Positions 1 through 5,731 of a stretch of 6,978 bases of DNA are shown here, piece by piece. The translations under genes and the position numbers were made by a program. The stretch covers positions 1-6,978 of the forward strand of contig JAOAEP010000064.1 of NCBI GenBank assembly GCA_026416755.1, read 5' to 3'. This stretch comes from a bacterium. Its GTDB lineage: Bacteria; Ratteibacteria; UBA8468; B48-G9; JAFGKM01. How positions within the stretch are numbered: position 1 is the stretch's first letter; the number at the start of each line of letters is the position of its first letter. The notes under the pieces are model-generated. The model made no database searches. It was not told the origin of the DNA and saw nothing but the letters and a program-made list of their open reading frames with translations.

Positions 1-456
1 CTCTTTCTTACCATTTCTTAAAATTCTACCATAACCCTTTGGTTCTTCAAAAATCGCTGTTAAAAAAGTACACCAATTCCCATTTTCTTTGTGAATTTCT
101 AAAAGTTTTCTTATGGTTTTTTCTGTTATAAAAGGTGTATCGCCATTTAAAACAACTATATCCCCTTCATAATTCTTCAAAATTTCTTCTGTCTGTAATA
201 CTGCATTCCCTGTCCCTTTGAGTTCTTTCTGTTCTACATATTCTACTTTTTCTCCTTTAAGTTGCTCAAATACTTCTTCTTTTTTAAATCCAACAACAAT
301 GATAATTTTTTCTGGCTCAATTTTTTTTATTGTATCCAAAAGATATTTAAGCATTGGTTTACCAAGAATCTTTGTAACCGTCTTTTGGTTTTCTCCACCC
401 ATTCGTTTACCCATACCTGCAGCAAGAATAATAACACAAAATTTTTCTCTTCCCAT
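1..456 (-). CDS. glmU: GlmU, N-terminal uridylyltransferase domain (partial, runs off left edge)
   Basis: The first 152 codons are visible with no stop before the window edge. The protein opens with the nucleotidyltransferase signature LAAGMGKRM (residues 11-19), followed by the conserved Lys and GKPML (about 25-36), then GTGNAVLQ, VLNGDTPFI (the metal-binding Asp of the GDxP motif) and GYGRILR. This is the order of the GlmU pyrophosphorylase domain, which makes UDP-GlcNAc from GlcNAc-1-phosphate and UTP in the cytoplasm for peptidoglycan and other envelope polymers. The usual LPK before the catalytic Lys reads NQK here. The C-terminal left-handed beta-helix acetyltransferase domain would lie outside the window, so bifunctionality is not shown. 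The ATG at 456 is the only plausible start: the frame is open upstream only to a stop at 529-531 inside the tRNA and holds no other start codon. It has no Shine-Dalgarno and lies 11 bases after tRNA-Gln. The position after spoVG matches Bacillus. A stand-alone sugar nucleotidyltransferase is the alternative. Confidence 0.88.
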   Translation of the reverse strand, partial: MGREKFCVIILAAGMGKRMGGENQKTVTKILGKPMLKYLLDTIKKIEPEKIIIVVGFKKEEVFEQLKGEKVEYVEQKELKGTGNAVLQTEEILKNYEGDIVVLNGDTPFITEKTIRKLLEIHKENGNWCTFLTAIFEEPKGYGRILRNGKKE

Positions 457-467
457 TTTTTTCTTGC

Positions 468-538
468 CTGCCCGGCAAGGACTCGAACCTTGATCCTCGG
501 CTCCAAAGGCCGGTGTGTTACCATTACACTACCGGGCA
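468..538 (-). tRNA. tRNA-Gln (anticodon UUG)
   Basis: The 71-base cloverleaf was folded by hand. The acceptor TGCCCGG pairs with CCGGGCA over seven pairs (532-538 with 469-475). The D stem GTGT/ACAC encloses a seven-base loop. The anticodon stem CCGGC/GCCGA has four pairs plus a C-A mismatch at 27-43. The anticodon loop CTTTGGA places UUG at 504-506. A four-base variable region precedes the T stem CAAGG/CCTTG with loop TTCGAGT. The first pair U1-A72 and discriminator G73 fit glutamine identity. CCA is not encoded and must be added after transcription. The gene lies between spoVG (36-base gap) and glmU (11-base gap) on the same strand, so it is probably excised from their shared transcript. 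GC content is 59%, much higher than its surroundings, as expected for a structural RNA, and is no evidence of thermophily. Confidence 0.96.
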
Positions 539-574
539 ATTTCTTATAGGAATAGAAAATTTAGTTTTTATGAT

Positions 575-964
575 TTATTGTTCAGGATAATTTTTACTTA
601 CACCCTTTTTTACTTTTTCATATTCTTCAAGAACTTTCTTCTGAATATATTCTCTGAAATCTGTCTTTATCGGATGCGCAAGGTCTCTATGTTGTTGAGA
701 AGGAGAAAGTCGCTGTTGATTAACAGGATTTAAAGATGTCCCACAAGAACCACAAAATTTGTGGCTTATAGGATTTTTAAATCCACATCTTGAACAGGGT
801 CTCTGCATTTTTTTACTTGGCATAGCAACAAATAATCCTCTTTTACCCTCTATAATCCTTATGTCTCTTACTACAAAAGAATTATCAAATGTAACTGAAG
901 CATATGCTCTTAACCTACTATTCGGTCTTTCTACAAGTGAAATTCTGGTTTCAGTAATTTCCAT
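575..964 (-). CDS. spoVG: SpoVG family regulator with an inserted zinc ribbon
   Basis: The protein has 129 residues. The N-terminal block (MEITETRISLVE, RLRAYASVTFDNSFVVRDIR, GLFVAMPSKK; residues 1-52) and a second block, RDLAHPIK followed by IQKKVLEEYEK (about 93-117), are unmistakable SpoVG, a small nucleic-acid-binding regulator linked in Firmicutes to septation, sporulation and virulence gene control. In ordinary SpoVG these blocks are joined by only about six residues. Here about 40 residues separate them, including Cys57, Cys60, Cys71 and Cys74 (CSRCG and CGSCG, CxxC-x10-CxxC), a rubredoxin-like zinc ribbon, then a Gln/Ser-rich linker (about 80-92). The fold and zinc binding are inferred from the cysteine spacing. 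The start is fixed by homology and by the strongest Shine-Dalgarno in the window. It is the last protein gene before tRNA-Gln and follows ispE by 19 bases. Its role in this organism is unknown; nothing here indicates sporulation. Confidence 0.93.
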   Translation of the reverse strand: MEITETRISLVERPNSRLRAYASVTFDNSFVVRDIRIIEGKRGLFVAMPSKKMQRPCSRCGFKNPISHKFCGSCGTSLNPVNQQRLSPSQQHRDLAHPIKTDFREYIQKKVLEEYEKVKKGVSKNYPEQ

Positions 965-968
965 CTTT

Positions 969-976
969 ACCTCCTT
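969..976 (-). promoter_or_regulatory. Consensus Shine-Dalgarno of spoVG
   Basis: On the minus strand AAGGAGGT is followed by AAAG and the spoVG ATG. This is a full-length match to the 16S anti-Shine-Dalgarno, with four bases between it and the start. It stands out because most genes upstream in the cluster have no recognisable site, so spoVG is probably translated efficiently and independently of ispE. Confidence 0.9.
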
Positions 977-983
977 TTACAAA

Positions 984-1826
984 CTATATACTTTCTACTT
1001 CTACTTTTCTCCAATTTCCCAATTTCAATCTCTTTTTTATTTCTCCAACTTCCTCCTTCTCTTTAAAAATTGAAAAAAGCACACCTCCACTACCACTTAA
1101 AAAAAATTTTTTACCTATCTTTCTCTCTACTTCATCTTTCACCTCCTTTATCTCATTTTTTATTTTATAACAGGCATCTTCTAATCTATTGAACATCATT
1201 TCTTCTATTTTTGATATATTTCCATTTTTTATCTCATCTATAAGAATTCTAACTCTTTCCGATGCATATGTCAAATCTCCAAATTCCCCTATTTCATCAA
1301 ATTTATCATATACATCTTTTGTTTTTACTGAAAATTTAGGAACTAAAAGTAAATAATAAAATTTAAAATCATCACAAATACTTACTTCCTCCCCAAATTT
1401 CTTAATTATACATCTTTTACCGTATAGAAATAAGGGGACATCTGAACCAATTTTTTTAGCAATTTCAATCAAATCATTCATTTTCAATCCAAGATTAAAA
1501 ATTTTATTAATAAAAAGTAAAGTAATACCTGCATCAGAACTACCACCACCAAGGCCTGTTCCTGGAGGAATTTTCTTTTCAATTATTATTTCTACTTCAA
1601 AATTAAAATTTTTCTTTAAAACAGAAATAAGTTTACTTACTGTATTTTCCTCTGGAATTTCCCATTTTGAGATAAATTTTATATTGGTCTTTTTTGATTT
1701 TTTAACGTAAATATAATCATATAATGAAATTATGTCTACAAGTGATATAATTGGATGAAGTGAATTTTCTTTTTTCCCAACTTCAAGAAAAAGATTAATT
1801 TTCGCTGGTGCTTTTATTTTCCACAT
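984..1826 (-). CDS. ispE: 4-diphosphocytidyl-2-C-methyl-D-erythritol kinase
   Basis: This 280-residue GHMP kinase, of normal family length, phosphorylates CDP-methylerythritol with ATP in the cytoplasmic MEP pathway to isoprenoids. The three GHMP motifs are present in order: PAKINLFL with the substrate-binding Lys9 (7-14), the glycine-rich ATP loop PPGTGLGGGSSDAG (87-100), and LSGSGGVLF (243-251). The catalytic Asp129 lies in GSDVPLFLYG. One oddity is that the usual DGYH segment after motif 1 reads NSLH (21-24): the His is kept, but the Tyr that stacks on the cytosine ring in E. coli IspE is Leu. The start is set by motif 1, which always begins within about ten residues of the N-terminus. This makes the gene overlap the end of grpE by 32 bases, a strong sign of co-transcription. 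Only a weak purine-rich site (GAAAGAG) precedes the ATG. Confidence 0.95.
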   Translation of the reverse strand: MWKIKAPAKINLFLEVGKKENSLHPIISLVDIISLYDYIYVKKSKKTNIKFISKWEIPEENTVSKLISVLKKNFNFEVEIIIEKKIPPGTGLGGGSSDAGITLLFINKIFNLGLKMNDLIEIAKKIGSDVPLFLYGKRCIIKKFGEEVSICDDFKFYYLLLVPKFSVKTKDVYDKFDEIGEFGDLTYASERVRILIDEIKNGNISKIEEMMFNRLEDACYKIKNEIKEVKDEVERKIGKKFFLSGSGGVLFSIFKEKEEVGEIKKRLKLGNWRKVEVESI

Positions 1827-2367
1827 TATTATTGCTCTTTCTCTTGGCGACTTTTACCATTGAGGGTCTTATCACTCTGTCATTATAAATATATCCTTTT
1901 TTTTCCTCTTCAATTACTACTCCATCTTCAAATTCGTCTGTTTCTATAATACCTGTTGCTTCATGTAAATTGGGATTGAATTTCTCTCCTTTTGCTACTA
2001 TTTTTTTGACTCCAAAATTTTCAAGAAATTTTTCAAATTCTTTTTTTAGAAGTTTAAGTCCTTCCTTAATAATATCAACAGAAGTTGTTTTGTCAATTTG
2101 ATTTAAAACATTTTCAAATATTTCATCAAAAGGAATTAGTTGGAGAATAAGATTTTCATTTCCATATTTAAGAATATCTTTTTTTTCTTTCTCAACTCTT
2201 TTTCTATAGTTATCCAATTCTGCAAGTATTCTTAAATATTTATCTTTAAGTTCTTCAATTATCTCATCTTTTTGTTTTTTTTCTTTTTCCAATTCTTTGA
2301 ATTTTCGGGCTATTTCCCTTAAATTCTTAAGGTCTTCTTCTTTTACAAAAAATATTCTTTTGTTCAT
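1795..2367 (-). CDS. grpE: GrpE, nucleotide exchange factor for DnaK
   Basis: From the preferred start the protein has 190 residues, normal for GrpE, the homodimeric cytoplasmic factor that releases ADP from DnaK. A charged helix expected to form the long dimer coiled coil covers about residues 9-60. It is followed by the signature LDNYRKRVEKEKKDILKYGN, a four-helix-bundle region (NLILQLIPFDEIFENVL), and the C-terminal beta-wing domain with FNPNLHEATG, GYIYNDRVIRPSMVKVAK and a short Asn/Ser-rich tail. The ATG at 2367 forms an ATGA stop-start overlap with lepB. In-frame alternatives are an ATG at 2388 and a TTG at 2397, which would lengthen both the protein and the overlap with lepB; neither has a good ribosome-binding site. 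No dnaK, dnaJ or hrcA is visible here, so grpE is separated from the common heat-shock cluster, and no CIRCE-like operator was seen upstream. Confidence 0.95.
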   Translation of the reverse strand: MNKRIFFVKEEDLKNLREIARKFKELEKEKKQKDEIIEELKDKYLRILAELDNYRKRVEKEKKDILKYGNENLILQLIPFDEIFENVLNQIDKTTSVDIIKEGLKLLKKEFEKFLENFGVKKIVAKGEKFNPNLHEATGIIETDEFEDGVVIEEEKKGYIYNDRVIRPSMVKVAKRKSNNNVENKSTSEN

Positions 2368-2906
2368 TTTATAAATCCCATTCTCCATGGTGGCCAATAA
2401 ATAAAAAGTGCTTTACCAATTAAATTTTTTTTAGGAACAAAACCCCATTCTCTACTGTCAGAACTATTAATGCTATTATCTCCAAGAACATAGTATGAAT
2501 TTTCCGGAACCTCTACTTCTTCACCAACACCATATATACCTATACTATAATAATATCTACAGTTTATTTTCGGGTCTTTAATTTCTTTCCCATTTATATA
2601 TATTTTACCTTCCTTTATTATAACTTTTTCACCTGGTAACCCAATCAATCTTTTAACAAAATCCCTTTTTGGGTCATGTGGTGGTCTAAAAATAATTACT
2701 TCTCCCCTTTTTGGACTCCTTATTTTATATATTATATTATTTGAGAGTAATCTATCGCCGACCTTTAATGTTGGAACCATAGAAGTGGTGGGTATTTTAA
2801 AGTTACCTACAAAAAATGTTCTTATAAATAAAACTATTATAATTGTCCAAAACAACGACTTAAACCAGTTAAATGCTTCTATCTTTAAATTTCTTTTTTT
2901 TTCCAT
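2364..2906 (-). CDS. lepB: Signal peptidase I
   Basis: This 180-residue S26 serine protease removes signal peptides from exported proteins on the outer face of the cytoplasmic membrane. One N-terminal membrane anchor (about 18-35) is followed by box B, TTSMVPTL, with nucleophile Ser42; the box D region RDFVKRLIGLPGE with general-base Lys85; and box E, GDNSINSSDSREWG (142-155). The Ser/Lys dyad is therefore intact. The length and single anchor resemble the short Gram-positive-type or cyanobacterial-type enzymes, not the two-span E. coli LepB. The gene begins 15 bases after the glycosyltransferase stop without a recognisable Shine-Dalgarno and ends in an ATGA overlap with grpE. Confidence 0.96.
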   Translation of the reverse strand: MEKKRNLKIEAFNWFKSLFWTIIIVLFIRTFFVGNFKIPTTSMVPTLKVGDRLLSNNIIYKIRSPKRGEVIIFRPPHDPKRDFVKRLIGLPGEKVIIKEGKIYINGKEIKDPKINCRYYYSIGIYGVGEEVEVPENSYYVLGDNSINSSDSREWGFVPKKNLIGKALFIYWPPWRMGFIK

Positions 2907-2921
2907 TTTAAAAAATAAATT

Positions 2922-4013
2922 TTAGCATTTTATTCTCTTTTTATCAAACTCTTCTAAGTATATAGATGCGTATGCTCTAACCATTGTTTCAAAAGAATAA
3001 TATTTTTTTATTTTTTCTCTTGCTTTATTTCCAATTTCTTCTCTCAAATTTTTATCTTTTATTAACTTTATAATTTTTTCTGCAATCTGTTCCGAATTTC
3101 CTTTTTCAACAATAAATCCATCCTTACCATTTTCTATAATATAAGGTACATCTCCAACATTAGTGGCTATACTTGGAACTCCATATCCCATACTTTCAAG
3201 TAAACTAACTGGACATCCCTCCCATAATGAAGAAAGTACAAATATATCAAAAATTTTCAAATATTCATAAACATTTTCTACATATCCGGTTAAAATAAAA
3301 TATTCTTCAAGATTTTCTTTTTTTATTTTTTTTAAAATTGCTTCTCTCATTTCTCCTTCTCCTATAATATAAAATTTAACATTTTTAAACTTTTCTATAA
3401 CTAATTTAGCACTTTCAATATAATAAAAATATCCTTTGGCCTTTCTTAAATTACCAATTGCTCCTATTGCTATATAATCTTTATCAATTTTTTCTTTTTT
3501 TTCCGGTAATTCTATACCATTTGGAATTACCTTGATTTTTTTTCTTGGAATTTTCCCTTTCTTTACCAAGACCTCTCTTGCAGTATATGAATTTGAAATT
3601 ATAATGTCAACAAAATTTTTTGTTATTCTATCAAAAAGCCAGTGATACCATTTCCTCCATGGGTCTGTACTCCTTTGAGATGAAATTACCCCCTTTATTT
3701 TTAAAATTTTCCCATAGATTCTTCCAACTATATTTGCAACAAAAAGAAATGAATGAAGAATATCTACTTTCTCTTTTTTTATATAAAACATAAGAGATAT
3801 AAAAGAAAATGGATTTTTCTTAAAGTTAGTAACATATATTTTGAATTTTTCATCTTTTATTTTATTTGTAAATTTACCTTGGCCCTTTATGCAAAAAAAA
3901 ACAATATCAAAAATATTTTTGTCTAGATTTTTAGAAAGGGTAAGAATCATTTTTTCAGTGCCACCAATTTCTGAACTACCTATTAAAAAACCAATTTTAA
4001 TTTTATTTCCCAT
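2922..4013 (-). CDS. Glycosyltransferase family 4 (GT-B fold)
   Basis: The 363 residues show a two-domain retaining GT-B enzyme. The N-terminal acceptor domain has the glycine loop SSEIGGTEKM (13-22) and VDILHSFLF (83-91). The C-terminal donor domain contains VIPNGIE (162-168), GNLRKAKG (187-194) with the basic residues expected near the donor phosphate, IIGEG, and the EX7E motif WEGCPVSLLE (Glu265 and Glu273), then GVPSIATNVGDVPYII and GFIV. Family 4 enzymes move sugars from nucleotide donors to lipid or glycan acceptors at the membrane or in the cytoplasm; donor and acceptor cannot be read from the sequence. The ATG overlaps the end of tsaB by 11 bases and lacks a Shine-Dalgarno, suggesting translational coupling. 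No other polysaccharide genes are present, so it may be an envelope or capsule enzyme placed in a housekeeping operon. Confidence 0.9.
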   Translation of the reverse strand: MGNKIKIGFLIGSSEIGGTEKMILTLSKNLDKNIFDIVFFCIKGQGKFTNKIKDEKFKIYVTNFKKNPFSFISLMFYIKKEKVDILHSFLFVANIVGRIYGKILKIKGVISSQRSTDPWRKWYHWLFDRITKNFVDIIISNSYTAREVLVKKGKIPRKKIKVIPNGIELPEKKEKIDKDYIAIGAIGNLRKAKGYFYYIESAKLVIEKFKNVKFYIIGEGEMREAILKKIKKENLEEYFILTGYVENVYEYLKIFDIFVLSSLWEGCPVSLLESMGYGVPSIATNVGDVPYIIENGKDGFIVEKGNSEQIAEKIIKLIKDKNLREEIGNKAREKIKKYYSFETMVRAYASIYLEEFDKKRIKC

Positions 4014-4614
4014 ATATAGGTTCTGGTAAGGTACTTTTGATTCCCCTTTTTATTTTCTCATATGCAAGAATTCCATTTATTGATGCTCTTGGATACCATA
4101 AAAAATTAATTGTTGGTATTTTTTCTATACTAATAAATTGAGACAAATTTAAAATTCCAGGACCTATTATTATACTTTTCTCTTTTTCAATAGTTGATAT
4201 AAGTTTTTTTAATGTAATTTTTTTTATTTTAAAAGATTTTTTATAGTTAAACCTACCTTTAAAATTAGAATAGTAAAAAATATCCTTGAAAGCATAAACT
4301 ATACCAATAAATTTTTCTTTGATATCTTTAACTGAATAAAAAAGCGAATCAAATACATTAACAACATATATCTTATCTTTATTTCCTAAGACAAGCCCTT
4401 TTGCAAAACTTATACCAATTCTTATACCTGTCCAAGAACCAGGCCCAGAAGAAACAACAATATAATCAAATTCCTCATAAATAAAATCAAGTTTTTCAAC
4501 AAGTTCACCTGCAAGGTCTTTTGTCTCAAAAAACAATTCTTTCTTTAATATATTATTTTCAAGGATTGCTAAACTTCCATAATTCATAGTGGTTTCCATG
4601 GAGAGGATTTTCAT
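4003..4614 (-). CDS. tsaB: TsaB, tRNA t6A37 threonylcarbamoyltransferase subunit
   Basis: This 203-residue ASKHA-fold protein is the non-catalytic partner that binds TsaD, with TsaE, to transfer threonylcarbamoyl to A37 of ANN-decoding tRNAs. Visible marks are the opening strand MKILSMETT (1-9), the family signature SSGPGSWTGIRIGISFAKGL (55-74, equivalent to GPGSFTGLRIG in other TsaB proteins), a GPG turn near 151-153, and the C-terminal PEPIYGK, which corresponds to the usual PxYLR-like end. The region from about 90 to 190 is divergent, as is common in this subunit. It starts two bases after the UroD-like stop with no Shine-Dalgarno and overlaps the glycosyltransferase by 11 bases. tsaD and tsaE are not in the window. 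The call over its paralogue TsaD rests on the short length and the absence of the TsaD metal-binding HxxxH. Confidence 0.92.
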   Translation of the reverse strand: MKILSMETTMNYGSLAILENNILKKELFFETKDLAGELVEKLDFIYEEFDYIVVSSGPGSWTGIRIGISFAKGLVLGNKDKIYVVNVFDSLFYSVKDIKEKFIGIVYAFKDIFYYSNFKGRFNYKKSFKIKKITLKKLISTIEKEKSIIIGPGILNLSQFISIEKIPTINFLWYPRASINGILAYEKIKRGIKSTLPEPIYGK

Positions 4615-4616
4615 TT

Positions 4617-5675
4617 TTAATCTGATTTCTTACATTCTTCAACAAATGCTTCTATATTTTCAATAGGAACTTCTGGCTCAAGGACATGCGTAGGTGACAA
4701 AATTAAAGCACCATCATATCCAATTTTCTCTTTTCTTTCTTTAACTACTTTTTTAATTTCATCTGGTGTCCCAAATGGCATAGTTGATTGTGTTCCTATT
4801 GTTCCATCAATAACAATATATTTACCATATTCTTTCTTTATTTTATAAATATCTAGACATTCAGGTTGAAGTGGATTTAATATTGTAACACCTATATCAA
4901 TTAATTCCCCTATTATACTTTCTATATTCCCATCACTGTGATACCATATTTGAATATCTGGTTTTATACTTTTTGCTTTTTCATATACTTTTTGCCATTT
5001 AGATTTAATAAATTTTCTCCACATATCTAAAGAAAACATAAGATTTTTTTGATTTGCCACATCATCTCCTGTTATAATCATATCAACTCCTGCTTCTGCT
5101 GCTAAGGTGGCAATTTTTATATTTCTTTCCATAAATCTATCAAGTATATATTCACACCAACTAGGATTTTCTATAAGGTCCATTAAAAATTCCTCATATC
5201 CTCTTACTTGCCAAGATTCCTCATACATATGTCCTACCCAACACACTACAACTTTCCCTTCTTCATGAGCAATTTTCACTTTTTCTTTCATATTAGCAGG
5301 ATAAAAATTTTCTGGTTCAGGAAAAGGAAAATCTTCTATATCCTTCAAAGTTTTAGCATTTCTTAAAGGACTTATATAACCAGTAAAATGATAGTAATTT
5401 GCAGGAATTTCAAGAACTCCAAGAGAATTTATGAAGGAACCCTCTACTTTTTCTATGTCTTGATAATATTTTGAAAAATCCACTTCTTTTCTTATATATT
5501 CGGGTTGAACACTAACAGGAGAAAAAAAACCAAAAAATTCATCTATTTCTTCATTTCTTATATTATATTTTTCGCATATTCTTCTCTGTAAATCTGGAGT
5601 AAAACTGGCTTTATAAAGGAATTTATTGTGTGGCTGATGATTAATTGTCATTTTAAATATTTCAAGTTGGCTCAT
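4617..5675 (-). CDS. Uroporphyrinogen decarboxylase-like (UroD/MtaA superfamily) protein
   Basis: This 352-residue protein has a predicted TIM-barrel fold. Its UroD-superfamily marks are INHQPHNKF (11-19), GDDVANQ (203-209), WYHSDGNIESII (244-255), NPLQPE (267-272), GTIGTQSTMPFGTPDEI (291-307) and SPTHVLEPEVPIENIEAF (317-334). It lacks the RQAGRY motif of true HemE, so a role in haem synthesis is unlikely. In the corrinoid methyltransferases MtaA and CmuA a His-x-Cys pair binds the catalytic zinc; here the matching segment is His-Ser-Asp (246-248), so zinc chemistry may differ. Proteins of this divergent type are numerous in Planctomycetota, Lentisphaerota and related candidate phyla and generally have no proven reaction. 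No corrinoid protein or activase is nearby. Its Shine-Dalgarno and promoter make it the first gene of the cluster. Superfamily membership is firm; substrate and reaction are unknown. Confidence 0.85.
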   Translation of the reverse strand: MSQLEIFKMTINHQPHNKFLYKASFTPDLQRRICEKYNIRNEEIDEFFGFFSPVSVQPEYIRKEVDFSKYYQDIEKVEGSFINSLGVLEIPANYYHFTGYISPLRNAKTLKDIEDFPFPEPENFYPANMKEKVKIAHEEGKVVVCWVGHMYEESWQVRGYEEFLMDLIENPSWCEYILDRFMERNIKIATLAAEAGVDMIITGDDVANQKNLMFSLDMWRKFIKSKWQKVYEKAKSIKPDIQIWYHSDGNIESIIGELIDIGVTILNPLQPECLDIYKIKKEYGKYIVIDGTIGTQSTMPFGTPDEIKKVVKERKEKIGYDGALILSPTHVLEPEVPIENIEAFVEECKKSD

Positions 5676-5680
5676 TTTTT

Positions 5681-5685
5681 CTCCT
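5681..5685 (-). promoter_or_regulatory. Shine-Dalgarno of the UroD-like gene
   Basis: AGGAG on the minus strand is followed by five bases and the ATG at 5675. It fixes that start over the in-frame Met at residue 9. With the promoter just upstream, the mRNA leader would be only about 15 bases long. Confidence 0.85.
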
Positions 5686-5697
5686 AAGTCCTTATTT

Positions 5698-5725
5698 ATT
5701 ATATATTAGCCTCCAAATGAGTCAA
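5698..5725 (-). promoter_or_regulatory. Predicted sigma-70 promoter of the seven-gene cluster
   Basis: On the minus strand a -35 box TTGACT (5720-5725, five of six consensus bases) is separated by 16 bases from a perfect -10 box TATAAT (5698-5703). Transcription would start near 5691, about 15 bases before the UroD-like ATG. The site begins six bases after the transporter stop, in the only gap of that size between protein genes. Because the region is AT-rich, TATAAT alone would mean little; the matching -35 at near-ideal spacing and the location make this credible. It probably drives genes through spoVG and perhaps tRNA-Gln and glmU. No operator-like palindrome is evident beside it. Confidence 0.7.
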
Positions 5726-5731
5726 ATTTTC

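Noticed and set aside
218..549. Small open frames on both strands across the glmU start and tRNA
   Set aside because: They lie over glmU in other frames or run through the tRNA, have no family motifs, and show the biased composition of shadow frames.
539..574. Terminator or tRNA promoter between spoVG and tRNA-Gln
   Set aside because: The only hairpin is about five A-T-rich pairs with no following T run, and the TATAAG near 545 has no -35 partner and lies too close to the tRNA 5' end.
980..1012. Possible internal promoter (TTGGAG and TATATA, 18-base spacing) before spoVG
   Set aside because: Both boxes match consensus poorly and lie in AT-rich ispE coding sequence; such matches are expected by chance.
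759..1073. Plus-strand open frame of about 104 codons over spoVG and the end of ispE
   Set aside because: It is antisense to two clearly conserved genes, with a hydrophobic low-complexity product and no ribosome-binding site.
4617..5675. Annotation of the UroD-like gene as hemE
   Set aside because: The RQAGRY motif and other HemE active-site features are absent, and the preserved motifs fit the divergent UroD/MtaA-type superfamily members.
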